Source: Micropterix aruncella (Eukaryota > Arthropoda > Insecta > Lepidoptera > Micropterigidae). From it: DNA of 64,000 bases. The notes beneath the pieces were generated by a model that was not told the DNA's origin, made no database searches, and worked only from the letters and a program-made list of their open reading frames with translations. This document shows positions 22,868 through 36,663 of this stretch, piece by piece. The translations under genes were made by a program, and so were the position numbers. Position 1 is the stretch's first letter; every line of letters starts with the position of its first letter. The stretch spans positions 224,533 to 288,532 of the forward strand of contig CALYMY010000049.1 in the NCBI GenBank assembly GCA_944548615.1, written 5' to 3'.

Positions 22868-24739
22868 ATTTATTTCGAAAAATGTGATTTTTTCATAACA
22901 ATTTCTATGTTCAAAATGAAAGTTTATATAAAAAAATTCAAAATGTCAAAATTTCGAAAATGCCATTTCGTAGAGATTTCAAAGGCCTTCGTTCTGTCCG
23001 AACACCGTAACGCGTTAGGTTTACTCTATCTCGATTTATTTCGAAAAATGTGATTTTTTCATAATAATTTCCAAGTTCAAAATGAAAGTTTATATAAAAA
23101 TTTTCAAAATATCAAAATTTCAAAAATGCCATTTTGTAGAGCTTAAGCGGGGTGTCGATCTCGCCAAAGACCGCAACGCGGTAGGTTTACTCTATCTCGA
23201 TTTATTTCGAAAAATGTGATTTTTTCATAACAATTTCTATGTTCAAAATGAAAGTTTATATAAAATTTTTCAAAATGTCAAAATTTCGAAAATGCCATTT
23301 TGTAGAGATTACCAAGGTCGTCGTTCTGTCCGAACGCCGTAACGCTATAGGTTTACTCTATCACGATCTTTTTCGAAAAATGTGATTTTTTCATAACAAT
23401 TTCTATGTTTAAAATGAAATTTTATATAAAATTTTTCAAAATGTCAAAATTTCGAAAATGCCATTTTGTAGAGATTACCAAGGCCGTCGTTCTGTCCGAA
23501 CGCCGTAACGCTATAGGTTTACTCTATCACGATCTTTTTCGAAAAATGTGATTTTTTCATAATAATTTCTATGTTTAAAATGAAATTTTATATAAAATTT
23601 TTCAAAATGTCAAAATTTCAAAAATGCCATTTTGTAGAGCTTAAGCGGGGTGTCGATCTAGCCAAAGACCGCAACGCGGTAGGTTTACTCTATCACGGTC
23701 TTTTTCGAAAAATGTCATTTATTCATAACAATTTCTATGTTCAAAATGAAAGTTTATATAAAAAATTTCAAAATGTCAAAATTTCGAAAATGCCATTTCG
23801 TAGAGATTACCAAGGCCGTGGTTCTGTCCGAACGCCGTAACGCTATAGGTTTACTCTATCACGATCTTTTTCGAAAAATGTGATTTTTTCATTATAATTT
23901 CTATGTTTAAAATGAAATTTTATATAAAATTTTTCAAAATGTCAAAATTTCAAAAATGCCATTTTGTAGAGCTTAAGCGGGGTGTCGATCTCGCCAAAGA
24001 CCGCAACGCGGTAGGTTTACTCTATCTCGATTTATTTCGAAAAATGTGATTTTTTCATAACAATTTCTATGTTCAAAATGAAAGTTTATATAAAAAATTT
24101 CAAAATGTCAAAATTTCGAAAATGCCATTTTGTAGAGATTACCAAGGCCGTCGTTCTGTCCGAACGCCGTAACCCTATAGGTTTACTCTATCACGATCTT
24201 TTTCGAAAAATGTGATTTTTTCATAACAATTTCTATGTTTAAAATGAAATTTTATATAAAATTTTTCAAAATGTCAAAATTTCGAAAATGCCATTTTGTA
24301 GAGATTACCAAGGCCGTCGTTCTGTCCGAACGCCGTAACCCTATAGGTTTACTCTATCACGATCTTTTTCGAAAAATATGATTTTTTCATAATAATTTCT
24401 ATGTTTAAAATGAAATTTTATATAAAATTTTTCAAAAAGTCAAAATTTCAAAAATGCCATTTTGTAGAGCTTAAGCGGGGTGTCGATCTCGCCAAAGACC
24501 GCAACGCGGTAGGTTTACTCTATCTCGTTCTTTTGTGAAAAATGTGATTTTTTCATAACAATTTCTATGTTCAAAATGAAAGTTTATATAAAAAATTTCA
24601 AAATGTCAAAATTTCGAAAATGCCATTTCGTAGAGATTTCAAAGGCCTTCGTTATGCCCAAACACCGTAACGCGTTTTATTTACTCTATCACGGTCTTTT
24701 TCGAAAAATGCCATTTATTCATAACAATTTCTATGTTCA
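22868..24739 (+). repeat. B array, copy 5: 11 monomers + 46 bp
   Basis: Standard order. C at 24711, in the terminal 46-bp partial monomer, is private. Confidence 0.96.
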
Positions 24740-26181
24740 GGAGTTCCCTCGTCGGGAGCCAACCCTGGGTGCAGCAGCCATGTCATGGTGGAACTTAGTA
24801 ATTGCCATCATAATGGAATGCCTATACCAAATTTCACGTCTCTACGGTTGACCGTTGAGGAGTTCCCTCGTCGGGAGCCAACCCTGGGTGCAGCAGCCAT
24901 GTCATGGTGGAACTTAGTAATTGCCATCATAATGGAATGCCTATACCAAATTTCACGTCTCTACGGTTGACCGTTGAGGAGTTCCCTCGTCGGGAGCCAA
25001 CCCTGGGTGCAGCAGCGATGTCATGGTGGAACTTAGAAATTGCCGTCATAATGGAATGCCTATACCAAATTTCACGTCTCTACGGTTGACCGTTGAGGAG
25101 TTCCCTCGTCGGGAGCCAACCCTGGGTGCAGCAGCCATGTCATGGTGGAACTTAGTAATTGCCATCATAATGGAATGCCTATACCAAATTTCACGTCTCT
25201 ACGGTTGACCGTTGAGGAGTTCCCTCGTCGGGAGCCAACCCTGGGTGCAGCAGCCATGTCATGGTGGAACTTAGTAATTGCCATCATAATGGAATGCCTA
25301 TACCAAATTTCACGTCTCTACGGTTGACCGTTGAGGAGTTCCCTCGTCGGGAGCCAACCCTGGGTGCAGCAGCCATGTCATGGTGGAACTTAGTAATTGC
25401 CATCATAATGGAATGCCTATACCAAATTTCACGTCTCTACGGTTGACCGTTGAGGAGTTCCCTCGTCGGGAGCCAACCCTGGGTGCAGCAGCCATGTCAT
25501 GGTGGAACTTAGTAATTGCCATCATAATGGAATGCCTATACCAAATTTCACGTCTCTACGGTTGACCGTTGAGGAGTTCCCTCGTCGGGAGCCAACCCTG
25601 GGTGCAGCAGCGATGTCATGGTGGAACTTAGAAATTGCCGTCATAATGGAATGCCTATACCAAATTTCACGTCTCTACGGTTGACCGTTGAGGAGTTCCC
25701 TCGTCGGGAGCCAACCCTGGGTGCAGCAGCCATGTCATGGTGGAACTTAGTAATTGCCATCATAATGGAATGCCTATACCAAATTTCACGTCTCTACGGT
25801 TGACCGTTGAGGAGTTCCCTCGTCGGGAGCCAACCCTGGGTGCAGCAGCCATGTCATGGTGGAACTTAGTAATTGCCATCATAATGGAATGCCTATACCA
25901 AATTTCACGTCTCTACGGTTGACCGTTGAGGAGTTCCCTCGTCGGGAGCCAACCCTGGGTGCAGCAGCCATGTCATGGTGGAACTTAGTAATTGCCATCA
26001 TAATGGAATGCCTATACCAAATTTCACGTCTCTACGGTTGACCGTTGAGAAGTTCCCTCGTCGGGAGCCAACCCTGGGTGCAGCAGCCATGTCATGGTGG
26101 AACTTAGTAATTGCCATCATAATGGAATGCCTATACCAAATTTCACGTCTCTACGGTTGACCGTTGAGGAGTTCCCTCGTC
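24740..26181 (+). repeat. A array, copy 6: 12 monomers
   Basis: Standard array; no private base noticed. Confidence 0.97.
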
Positions 26182-26897
26182 CTTGTCACGTACCTCTTTC
26201 CGTAGGTTGTTTACTCCTTTTAATTCGTTTAACGCCTCGCGGGCAATATCTCTGGCTCTTTCCGGTATTTCTTCGAAATTCCGAAACGGCACTTCTATTT
26301 CTGTGGTCTCCATATTGTCTCTTCTCGTTGATCAAAGGCACTGAAAATGAAAATGAAAAAGCACAGATTAAATAGTATTGAAAAGTAATTAAAGAAGAAG
26401 AAGAAGACGAGATAATAAGCAGAAGCAATGAAATGAAAAGCGTTCTAAAACCCTATCTTTTGACACCTCGCTTGTGTGTATATGATAAAATAAAGAATAT
26501 AATATTTAATTTATTAAACGAAGCCGCGGGAAAAATACTAAAACTCCCTTGGCTCGGATCGCTACTATTGAAAACAAACATCGTAAAATCGATAAATAAA
26601 CTTTCGCAAGTATGACGAGGGCTGAAGTTACCATAGAAACAGAAATCGTTAAATCGATAAATATTCTATTGCGAGTCGGGCCACCGCCTGAGCTCGTTAC
26701 TATGGAAACAAAACCGTTAAATCGATAAATCAATATACCTATACAGATATTAAATCGTCTATAATTCCGTTAATATTACTCAGATTTGAAAATTAAAAGA
26801 AGCGTTAGATGCGCAAAGCAAAACTCTATTAGATAAGAATAAACAGGGAGGACTATTGATGCCTTTTAGCGCAATAGCCCTCAAACGTCGGAAGCCA
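26182..26897 (+). repeat. U segment, copy 6
   Basis: This is the most diverged U seen, with two private substitutions: T at 26416 and G at 26837. Neither touches the minus-strand frame (26143-26313) or the X-box/ATCGAT repeats. Confidence 0.95.
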
Positions 26898-28769
26898 ATT
26901 TATTTCGAAAAATGTGATTTTTTCATAACAATTTCTATGTTCAAAATGAAAGTTTATATAAAAAAATTCAAAATGTCAAAATTTCGAAAATGCCATTTCG
27001 TAGAGATTTCAAAGGCCTTCGTTCTGTCCGAACACCGTAACGCGTTAGGTTTACTCTATCTCGATTTATTTCGAAAAATGTGATTTTTTCATAATAATTT
27101 CCAAGTTCAAAATGAAAGTTTATATAAAAATTTTCAAAATATCAAAATTTCAAAAATGCCATTTTGTAGAGCTTAAGCGGGGTGTCGATCTAGCCAAAGA
27201 CCGCAACGCGGTAGGTTTACTCTATCTCGATTTATTTCGAAAAATGTGATTTTTTCATAACAATTTCTATGTTCAAAATGAAAGTTTATATAAAATTTTT
27301 CAAAATGTCAAAATTTCGAAAATGCCATTTTGTAGAGATTACCAAGGTCGTCGTTCTGTCTGAACGCCGTAACGCTATAGGTTTACTCTATCACGATCTT
27401 TTTCGAAAAATGTGATTTTTTCATAACAATTTCTATGTTTAAAATGAAATTTTATATAAAATTTTTCAAAATGTCAAAATTTCGAAAATGCCATTTTGTA
27501 GAGATTACCAAGGCCGTCGTTCTGTCCGAACGCCGTAACGCTATAGGTTTACTCTATCACGATCTTTTTCGAAAAATGTGATTTTTTCATAATAATTTCT
27601 ATGTTTAAAATGAAATTTTATATAAAATTTTTCAAAATGTCAAAATTTCAAAAATGCCATTTTGTAGAGCTTAAGCGGGGTGTCGATCTAGCCAAAGACC
27701 GCAACGCGGTAGGTTTACTCTATCACGGTCTTTTTCGAAAAATGTCATTTATTCATAACAATTTCTATGTTCAAAATGAAAGTTTATATAAAAAATTTCA
27801 AAATGTCAAAATTTCGAAAATGCCATTTCGTAGAGATTACCAAGGCCGTGGTTCTGTCCGAACGCCGTAACGCTATAGGTTTACTCTATCACGATCTTTT
27901 TCGAAAAATGTGATTTTTTCATTATAATTTCTATGTTTAAAATGAAATTTTATATAAAATTTTTCAAAATGTCAAAATTTCAAAAATGCCATTTTGTAGA
28001 GCTTAAGCGGGGTGTCGATCTCGCCAAAGACCGCAACGCGGTAGGTTTACTCTATCTCGATTTATTTCGAAAAATGTGATTTTTTCATAACAATTTCTAT
28101 GTTCAAAATGAAAGTTTATATAAAAAATTTCAAAATGTCAAAATTTCGAAAATGCCATTTTGTAGAGATTACCAAGGCCGTCGTTCTGTCCGAACGCCGT
28201 AACCCTATAGGTTTACTCTATCACGATCTTTTTCGAAAAATGTGATTTTTTCATAACAATTTCTATGTTTAAAATGAAATTTTATATAAAATTTTTCAAA
28301 ATGTCAAAATTTCGAAAATGCCATTTTGTAGAGATTACCAAGGCCGTCGTTCTGTCCGAACGCCGTAACCCTATAGGTTTACTCTATCACGATCTTTTTC
28401 GAAAAATATGATTTTTTCATAATAATTTCTATGTTTAAAATGAAATTTTATATAAAATTTTTCAAAAAGTCAAAATTTCAAAAATGCCATTTTGTAGAGC
28501 TTAAGCGGGGTGTCGATCTCGCCAAAGACCGCAACGCGGTAGGTTTACTCTATCTCGTTCTTTTGTGAAAAATGTGATTTTTTCATAACAATTTCTATGT
28601 TCAAAATGAAAGTTTATATAAAAAATTTCAAAATGTCAAAATTTCGAAAATGCCATTTCGTAGAGATTTCAAAGGCCTTCGTTATGCCCAAACACCGTAA
28701 CGCGTTTTATTTACTCTATCACGGTCTTTTTCGAAAAATGACATTTATTCATAACAATTTCTATGTTCA
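26898..28769 (+). repeat. B array, copy 6: 11 monomers + 46 bp
   Basis: Standard order. A at 27192 gives the R box of monomer 2 the CTAG form otherwise found only in monomer 5, which is compatible with a short conversion tract between monomers. T at 27361 is private. Confidence 0.96.
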
Positions 28770-30211
28770 GGAGTTCCCTCGTCGGGAGCCAACCCTGGGT
28801 GCAGCAGCCATGTCATGGTGGAACTTAGTAATTGCCATCATAATGGAATGCCTATACCAAATTTCACGTCTCTACGGTTGACCGTTGAGGAGTTCCCTCG
28901 TCGGGAGCCAACCCTGGGTGCAGCAGCCATGTCATGGTGGAACTTAGTAATTGCCATCATAATGGAATGCCTATACCAAATTTCACGTCTCTACGGTTGA
29001 CCGTTGAGGAGTTCCCTCGTCGGGAGCCAACCCTGGGTGCAGCAGCGATGTCATGGTGGAACTTAGAAATTGCCGTCATAATGGAATGCCTATACCAAAT
29101 TTCACGTCTCTACGGTTGACCGTTGAGGAGTTCCCTCGTCGGGAGCCAACCCTGGGTGCAGCAGCCATGTCATGGTGGAACTTAGTAATTGCCATCATAA
29201 TGGAATGCCTATACCAAATTTCACGTCTCTACGGTTGACCGTTGAGGAGTTCCCTCGTCGGGAGCCAACCCTGGGTGCAGCAGCCATGTCATGGTGGAAC
29301 TTAGTAATTGCCATCATAATGGAATGCCTATACCAAATTTCACGTCTCTACGGTTGACCGTTGAGGAGTTCCCTCGTCGGGAGCCAACCCTGGGTGCAGC
29401 AGCCATGTCATGGTGGAACTTAGTAATTGCCATCATAATGGAATGCCTATACCAAATTTCACGTCTCTACGGTTGACCGTTGAGGAGTTCCCTCGTCGGG
29501 AGCCAACCCTGGGTGCAGCAGCCATGTCATGGTGGAACTTAGTAATTGCCATCATAATGGAATGCCTATACCAAATTTCACGTCTCTACGGTTGACCGTT
29601 GAGGAGTTCCCTCGTCGGGAGCCAACCCTGGGTGCAGCAGCGATGTCATGGTGGAACTTAGAAATTGCCGTCATAATGGAATGCCTATACCAAATTTCAC
29701 GTCTCTACGGTTGACCGTTGAGGAGTTCCCTCGTCGGGAGCCAACCCTGGGTGCAGCAGCCATGTCATGGTGGAACTTAGTAATTGCCATCATAATGGAA
29801 TGCCTATACCAAATTTCACGTCTCTACGGTTGACCGTTGAGGAGTTCCCTCGTCGGGAGCCAACCCTGGGTGCAGCAGCCATGTCATGGTGGAACTTAGT
29901 AATTGCCATCATAATGGAATGCCTATACCAAATTTCATGTCTCTACGGTTGACCGTTGAGGAGTTCCCTCGTCGGGAGCCAACCCTGGGTGCAGCAGCCA
30001 TGTCATGGTGGAACTTAGTAATTGCCATCATAATGGAATGCCTATACCAAATTTCACGTCTCTACGGTTGACCGTTGAGAAGTTCCCTCGTCGGGAGCCA
30101 ACCCTGGGTGCAGCAGCCATGTCATGGTGGAACTTAGTAATTGCCATCATAATGGAATGCCTATACCAAATTTCACGTCTCTACGGTTGACCGTTGAGGA
30201 GTTCCCTCGTC
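28770..30211 (+). repeat. A array, copy 7: 12 monomers
   Basis: Standard array. T at 29938 is shared with copy 3 (12609, offset 17,329 bp) and copy 8 (33968, offset 4030 bp). Confidence 0.97.
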
Positions 30212-30927
30212 CTTGTCACGTACCTCTTTCCGTAGGTTGTTTACTCCTTTTAATTCGTTTAACGCCTCGCGGGCAATATCTCTGGCTCTTTCCGGTATTT
30301 CTTCGAAATTCCGAAACGGCACTTCTATTTCTGTGGTCTCCATATTGTCTCTTCTCGTTGATCAAAGGCACTGAAAATGAAAATGAAAAAGCACAGATTA
30401 AATAGTATTGAAAAGTAATTAAAGAAGAAGAAGAAGACGAGATAAAAAGCAGAAGCAATGAAATGAAAAGCGTTCTAAAACCCTATCTTTTGACACCTCG
30501 CTTGTGTGTATATGATAAAATAAAGAATATAATATTTAATTTATTAAACGAAGCCGCGGGAAAAATACTAAAACTCCCTTGGCTCGGATCGCTACTATTG
30601 AAAACAAACATCGTAAAATCGATAAATAAACTTTCGCAAGTATGACGAGGGCTGAAGTTACCATAGAAACAGAAATCGTTAAATCGATAAATATTCTATT
30701 GCGAGTCGGGCCACCGCCTGAGCTCGTTACTATGGAAACAAAACCGTTAAATCGATAAATCAATATACCTATACAGATATTAAATCGTCTATAATTCCGT
30801 TAATATTACTCAGATTTGAAAATTAAAAGAAGCGTTAGATGCGCAAAGCAAAACTCTATTAGATAATAATAAACAGGGAGGACTATTGATGCCTTTTAGC
30901 GCAATAGCCCTCAAACGTCGGAAGCCA
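30212..30927 (+). repeat. U segment, copy 7
   Basis: It matches the consensus by eye. The minus-strand frame is at 30173-30343. Confidence 0.95.
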
Positions 30928-32799
30928 ATTTATTTCGAAAAATGTGATTTTTTCATAACAATTTCTATGTTCAAAATGAAAGTTTATATAAAAAAATTCA
31001 AAATGTCAAAATTTCGAAAATGCCATTTCGTAGAGATTTCAAAGGCCTTCGTTCTGTCCGAACACCGTAACGCGTTAGGTTTACTCTATCTCGATTTATT
31101 TCGAAAAATGTGATTTTTTCATAATAATTTCCAAGTTCAAAATGAAAGTTTATATAAAAATTTTCAAAATATCAAAATTTCAAAAATGCCATTTTGTAGA
31201 GCTTAAGCGGGGTGTCGATCTCGCCAAAGACCGCAACGCGGTAGGTTTACTCTATCTCGATTTATTTCGAAAAATGTGATTTTTTCATAACAATTTCTAT
31301 GTTCAAAATGAAAGTTTATATAAAATTTTTCAAAATGTCAAAATTTCGAAAATGCCATTTTGTAGAGATTACCAAGGTCGTCGTTCTGTCCGAACGCCGT
31401 AACGCTATAGGTTTACTCTATCACGATCTTTTTCGAAAAATGTGATTTTTTCATAACAATTTCTATGTTTAAAATGAAATTTTATATAAAATTTTTCAAA
31501 ATGTCAAAATTTCGAAAATGCCATTTTGTAGAGATTACCAAGGCCGTCGTTCTGTCCGAACGCCGTAACGCTATAGGTTTACTCTATCACGATCTTTTTC
31601 GAAAAATGTGATTTTTTCATAATAATTTCTATGTTTAAAATGAAATTTTATATAAAATTTTTCAAAATGTCAAAATTTCAAAAATGCCATTTTGTAGAGC
31701 TTAAGCGGGGTGTCGATCTAGCCAAAGACCGCAACGCGGTAGGTTTACTCTATCACGGTCTTTTTCGAAAAATGTCATTTATTCATAACAATTTCTATGT
31801 TCAAAATGAAAGTTTATATAAAAAATTTCAAAATGTCAAAATTTCGAAAATGCCATTTCGTAGAGATTACCAAGGCCGTGGTTCTGTCCGAACGCCGTAA
31901 CGCTATAGGTTTACTCTATCACGATCTTTTTCGAAAAATGTGATTTTTTCATTATAATTTCTATGTTTAAAATGAAATTTTATATAAAATTTTTCAAAAT
32001 GTCAAAATTTCAAAAATGCCATTTTGTAGAGCTTAAGCGGGGTGTCGATCTCGCCAAAGACCGCAACGCGGTAGGTTTACTCTATCTCGATTTATTTCGA
32101 AAAATGTGATTTTTTCATAACAATTTCTATGTTCAAAATGAAAGTTTATATAAAAAATTTCAAAATGTCAAAATTTCGAAAATGCCATTTTGTAGAGATT
32201 ACCAAGGCCGTCGTTCTGTCCGAACGCCGTAACCCTATAGGTTTACTCTATCACGATCTTTTTCGAAAAATGTGATTTTTTCATAACAATTTCTATGTTT
32301 AAAATGAAATTTTATATAAAATTTTTCAAAATGTCAAAATTTCGAAAATGCCATTTTGTAGAGATTACCAAGGCCGTCGTTCTGTCCGAACGCCGTAACC
32401 CTATAGGTTTACTCTATCACGATCTTTTTCGAAAAATATGATTTTTTCATAATAATTTCTATGTTTAAAATGAAATTTTATATAAAATTTTTCAAAAAGT
32501 CAAAATTTCAAAAATGCCATTTTGTAGAGCTTAAGCGGGGTGTCGATCTCGCCAAAGACCGCAACGCGGTAGGTTTACTCTATCTCGTTCTTTTGTGAAA
32601 AATGTGATTTTTTCATAACAATTTCTATGTTCAAAATGAAAGTTTATATAAAAAATTTCAAAATGTCAAAATTTCGAAAATGCCATTTCGTAGAGATTTC
32701 AAAGGCCTTCGTTATGCCCAAACACCGTAACGCGTTTTATTTACTCTATCACGGTCTTTTTCGAAAAATGACATTTATTCATAACAATTTCTATGTTCA
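30928..32799 (+). repeat. B array, copy 7: 11 monomers + 46 bp
   Basis: Standard order; no private base noticed. Confidence 0.96.
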
Positions 32800-34241
32800 G
32801 GAGTTCCCTCGTCGGGAGCCAACCCTGGGTGCAGCAGCCATGTCATGGTGGAACTTAGTAATTGCCATCATAATGGAATGCCTATACCAAATTTCACGTC
32901 TCTACGGTTGACCGTTGAGGAGTTCCCTCGTCGGGAGCCAACCCTGGGTGCAGCAGCCATGTCATGGTGGAACTTAGTAATTGCCATCATAATGGAATGC
33001 CTATACCAAATTTCACGTCTCTACGGTTGACCGTTGAGGAGTTCCCTCGTCGGGAGCCAACCCTGGGTGCAGCAGCGATGTCATGGTGGAACTTAGAAAT
33101 TGCCGTCATAATGGAATGCCTATACCAAATTTCACGTCTCTACGGTTGACCGTTGAGGAGTTCCCTCGTCGGGAGCCAACCCTGGGTGCAGCAGCCATGT
33201 CATGGTGGAACTTAGTAATTGCCATCATAATGGAATGCCTATACCAAATTTCACGTCTCTACGGTTGACCGTTGAGGAGTTCCCTCGTCGGGAGCCAACC
33301 CTGGGTGCAGCAGCCATGTCATGGTGGAACTTAGTAATTGCCATCATAATGGAATGCCTATACCAAATTTCACGTCTCTACGGTTGACCGTTGAGGAGTT
33401 CCCTCGTCGGGAGCCAACCCTGGGTGCAGCAGCCATGTCATGGTGGAACTTAGTAATTGCCATCATAATGGAATGCCTATACCAAATTTCACGTCTCTAC
33501 GGTTGACCGTTGAGGAGTTCCCTCGTCGGGAGCCAACCCTGGGTGCAGCAGCCATGTCATGGTGGAACTTAGTAATTGCCATCATAATGGAATGCCTATA
33601 CCAAATTTCACGTCTCTACGGTTGACCGTTGAGGAGTTCCCTCGTCGGGAGCCAACCCTGGGTGCAGCAGCGATGTCATGGTGGAACTTAGAAATTGCCG
33701 TCATAATGGAATGCCTATACCAAATTTCACGTCTCTACGGTTGACCGTTGAGGAGTTCCCTCGTCGGGAGCCAACCCTGGGTGCAGCAGCCATGTCATGG
33801 TGGAACTTAGTAATTGCCATCATAATGGAATGCCTATACCAAATTTCACGTCTCTACGGTTGACCGTTGAGGAGTTCCCTCGTCGGGAGCCAACCCTGGG
33901 TGCAGCAGCCATGTCATGGTGGAACTTAGTAATTGCCATCATAATGGAATGCCTATACCAAATTTCATGTCTCTACGGTTGACCGTTGAGGAGTTCCCTC
34001 GTCGGGAGCCAACCCTGGGTGCAGCAGCCATGTCATGGTGGAACTTAGTAATTGCCATCATAATGGAATGCCTATACCAAATTTCACGTCTCTACGGTTG
34101 ACCGTTGAGAAGTTCCCTCGTCGGGAGCCAACCCTGGGTGCAGCAGCCATGTCATGGTGGAACTTAGTAATTGCCATCATAATGGAATGCCTATACCAAA
34201 TTTCACGTCTCTACGGTTGACCGTTGAGGAGTTCCCTCGTC
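32800..34241 (+). repeat. A array, copy 8: 12 monomers
   Basis: Standard array carrying the TTTCATG variant (T at 33968) also found in copies 3 and 7. Confidence 0.97.
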
Positions 34242-34957
34242 CTTGTCACGTACCTCTTTCCGTAGGTTGTTTACTCCTTTTAATTCGTTTAACGCCTCGC
34301 GGGCAATATCTCTGGCTCTTTCCGGTATTTCTTCGAAATTCCGAAACGGCACTTCTATTTCTGTGGTCTCCATATTGTCTCTTCTCGTTGATCAAAGGCA
34401 CTGAAAATGAAAATGAAAAAGCACAGATTAAATAGTATTGAAAAGTAATTAAAGAAGAAGAAGAAGACGAGATAAAAAGCAGAAGCAATGAAATGAAAAG
34501 CGTTCTAAAACCCTATCTTTTGACACCTCGCTTGTGTGTATATGATAAAATAAAGAATATAATATTTAATTTATTAAACGAAGCCGCGGGAAAAATACTA
34601 AAACTCCCTTGGCTCGGATCGCTACTATTGAAAACAAACATCGTAAAATCGATAAATAAACTTTCGCAAGTATGACGAGGGCTGAAGTTACCATAGAAAC
34701 AGAAATCGTTAAATCGATAAATATTCTATTGCGAGTCGGGCCACCGCCTGAGCTCGTTACTATGGAAACAAAACCGTTAAATCGATAAATCAATATACCT
34801 ATACAGATATTAAATCGTCTATAATTCCGTTAATATTACTCAGATTTGAAAATTAAAAGAAGCGTTAGATGCGCAAAGCAAAACTCTATTAGATAATAAT
34901 AAACAGGGAGGACTATTGATGCCTTTTAGCGCAATAGCCCTCAAACGTCGGAAGCCA
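34242..34957 (+). repeat. U segment, copy 8
   Basis: It matches the consensus by eye. The minus-strand frame is at 34203-34373. Confidence 0.95.
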
Positions 34958-36663
34958 ATTTATTTCGAAAAATGTGATTTTTTCATAACAATTTCTATGT
35001 TCAAAATGAAAGTTTATATAAAAAAATTCAAAATGTCAAAATTTCGAAAATGCCATTTCGTAGAGATTTCAAAGGCCTTCGTTCTGTCCGAACACCGTAA
35101 CGCGTTAGGTTTACTCTATCTCGATTTATTTCGAAAAATGTGATTTTTTCATAATAATTTCCAAGTTCAAAATGAAAGTTTATATAAAAATTTTCAAAAT
35201 ATCAAAATTTCAAAAATGCCATTTTGTAGAGCTTAAGCGGGGTGTCGATCTCGCCAAAGACCGCAACGCGGTAGGTTTACTCTATCTCGATTTATTTCGA
35301 AAAATGTGATTTTTTCATAACAATTTCTATGTTCAAAATGAAAGTTTATATAAAATTTTTCAAAATGTCAAAATTTCGAAAATGCCATTGTGTAGAGATT
35401 ACCAAGGTCGTCGTTCTGTCCGAACGCCGTAACGCTATAGGTTTACTCTATCACGATCTTTTTCGAAAAATGTGATTTTTTCATAACAATTTCTATGTTT
35501 AAAATGAAATTTTATATAAAATTTTTCAAAATGTCAAAATTTCGAAAATGCCATTTTGTAGAGATTACCAAGGCCGTCGTTCTGTCCGAACGCCGTAACG
35601 CTATAGGTTTACTCTATCACGATCTTTTTCGAAAAATGTGATTTTTTCATAATAATTTCTATGTTTAAAATGAAATTTTATATAAAATTTTTCAAAATGT
35701 CAAAATTTCAAAAATGCCATTTTGTAGAGCTTAAGCGGGGTGTCGATCTAGCCAAAGACCGCAACGCGGTAGGTTTACTCTATCACGGTCTTTTTCGAAA
35801 AATGTCATTTATTCATAACAATTTCTATGTTCAAAATGAAAGTTTATATAAAAAATTTCAAAATGTCAAAATTTCAAAAATGCCATTTTGTAGAGCTTAA
35901 GCGGGGTGTCGATCTCGCCAAAGACCGCAACGCGGTAGGTTTACTCTATCTCGATTTATTTCGAAAAATGTGATTTTTTCATAACAATTTCTATGTTCAA
36001 AATGAAAGTTTATATAAAAAATTTCAAAATGTCAAAATTTCGAAAATGCCATTTTGTAGAGATTACCAAGGCCGTCGTTCTGTCCGAACGCCGTAACCCT
36101 ATAGGTTTACTCTATCACGATCTTTTTCGAAAAATGTGATTTTTTCATAACAATTTCTATGTTTAAAATGAAATTTTATATAAAATTTTTCAAAATGTCA
36201 AAATTTCGAAAATGCCATTTTGTAGAGATTACCAAGGCCGTCGTTCTGTCCGAACGCCGTAACCCTATAGGTTTACTCTATCACGATCTTTTTCGAAAAA
36301 TATGATTTTTTCATAATAATTTCTATGTTTAAAATGAAATTTTATATAAAATTTTTCAAAAAGTCAAAATTTCAAAAATGCCATTTTGTAGAGCTTAAGC
36401 GGGGTGTCGATCTCGCCAAAGACCGCAACGCGGTAGGTTTACTCTATCTCGTTCTTTTGTGAAAAATGTGATTTTTTCATAACAATTTCTATGTTCAAAA
36501 TGAAAGTTTATATAAAAAATTTCAAAATGTCAAAATTTCGAAAATGCCATTTCGTAGAGATTTCAAAGGCCTTCGTTATGCCCAAACACCGTAACGCGTT
36601 TTATTTACTCTATCACGGTCTTTTTCGAAAAATGACATTTATTCATAACAATTTCTATGTTCA
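34958..36663 (+). repeat. B array, copy 8: 10 monomers + 46 bp (one lost)
   Basis: The array is 1706 bp, exactly one monomer short. Box order is C-R-Y-Y-R-R-Y-Y-R-C': the GTGG-type Y box of monomer 6 is gone and the monomer-6 core runs straight into the monomer-7 R box near 35860-35880. That junction lies in sequence shared by both monomers, as expected for an unequal exchange. G at 35390 is private. Confidence 0.95.
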
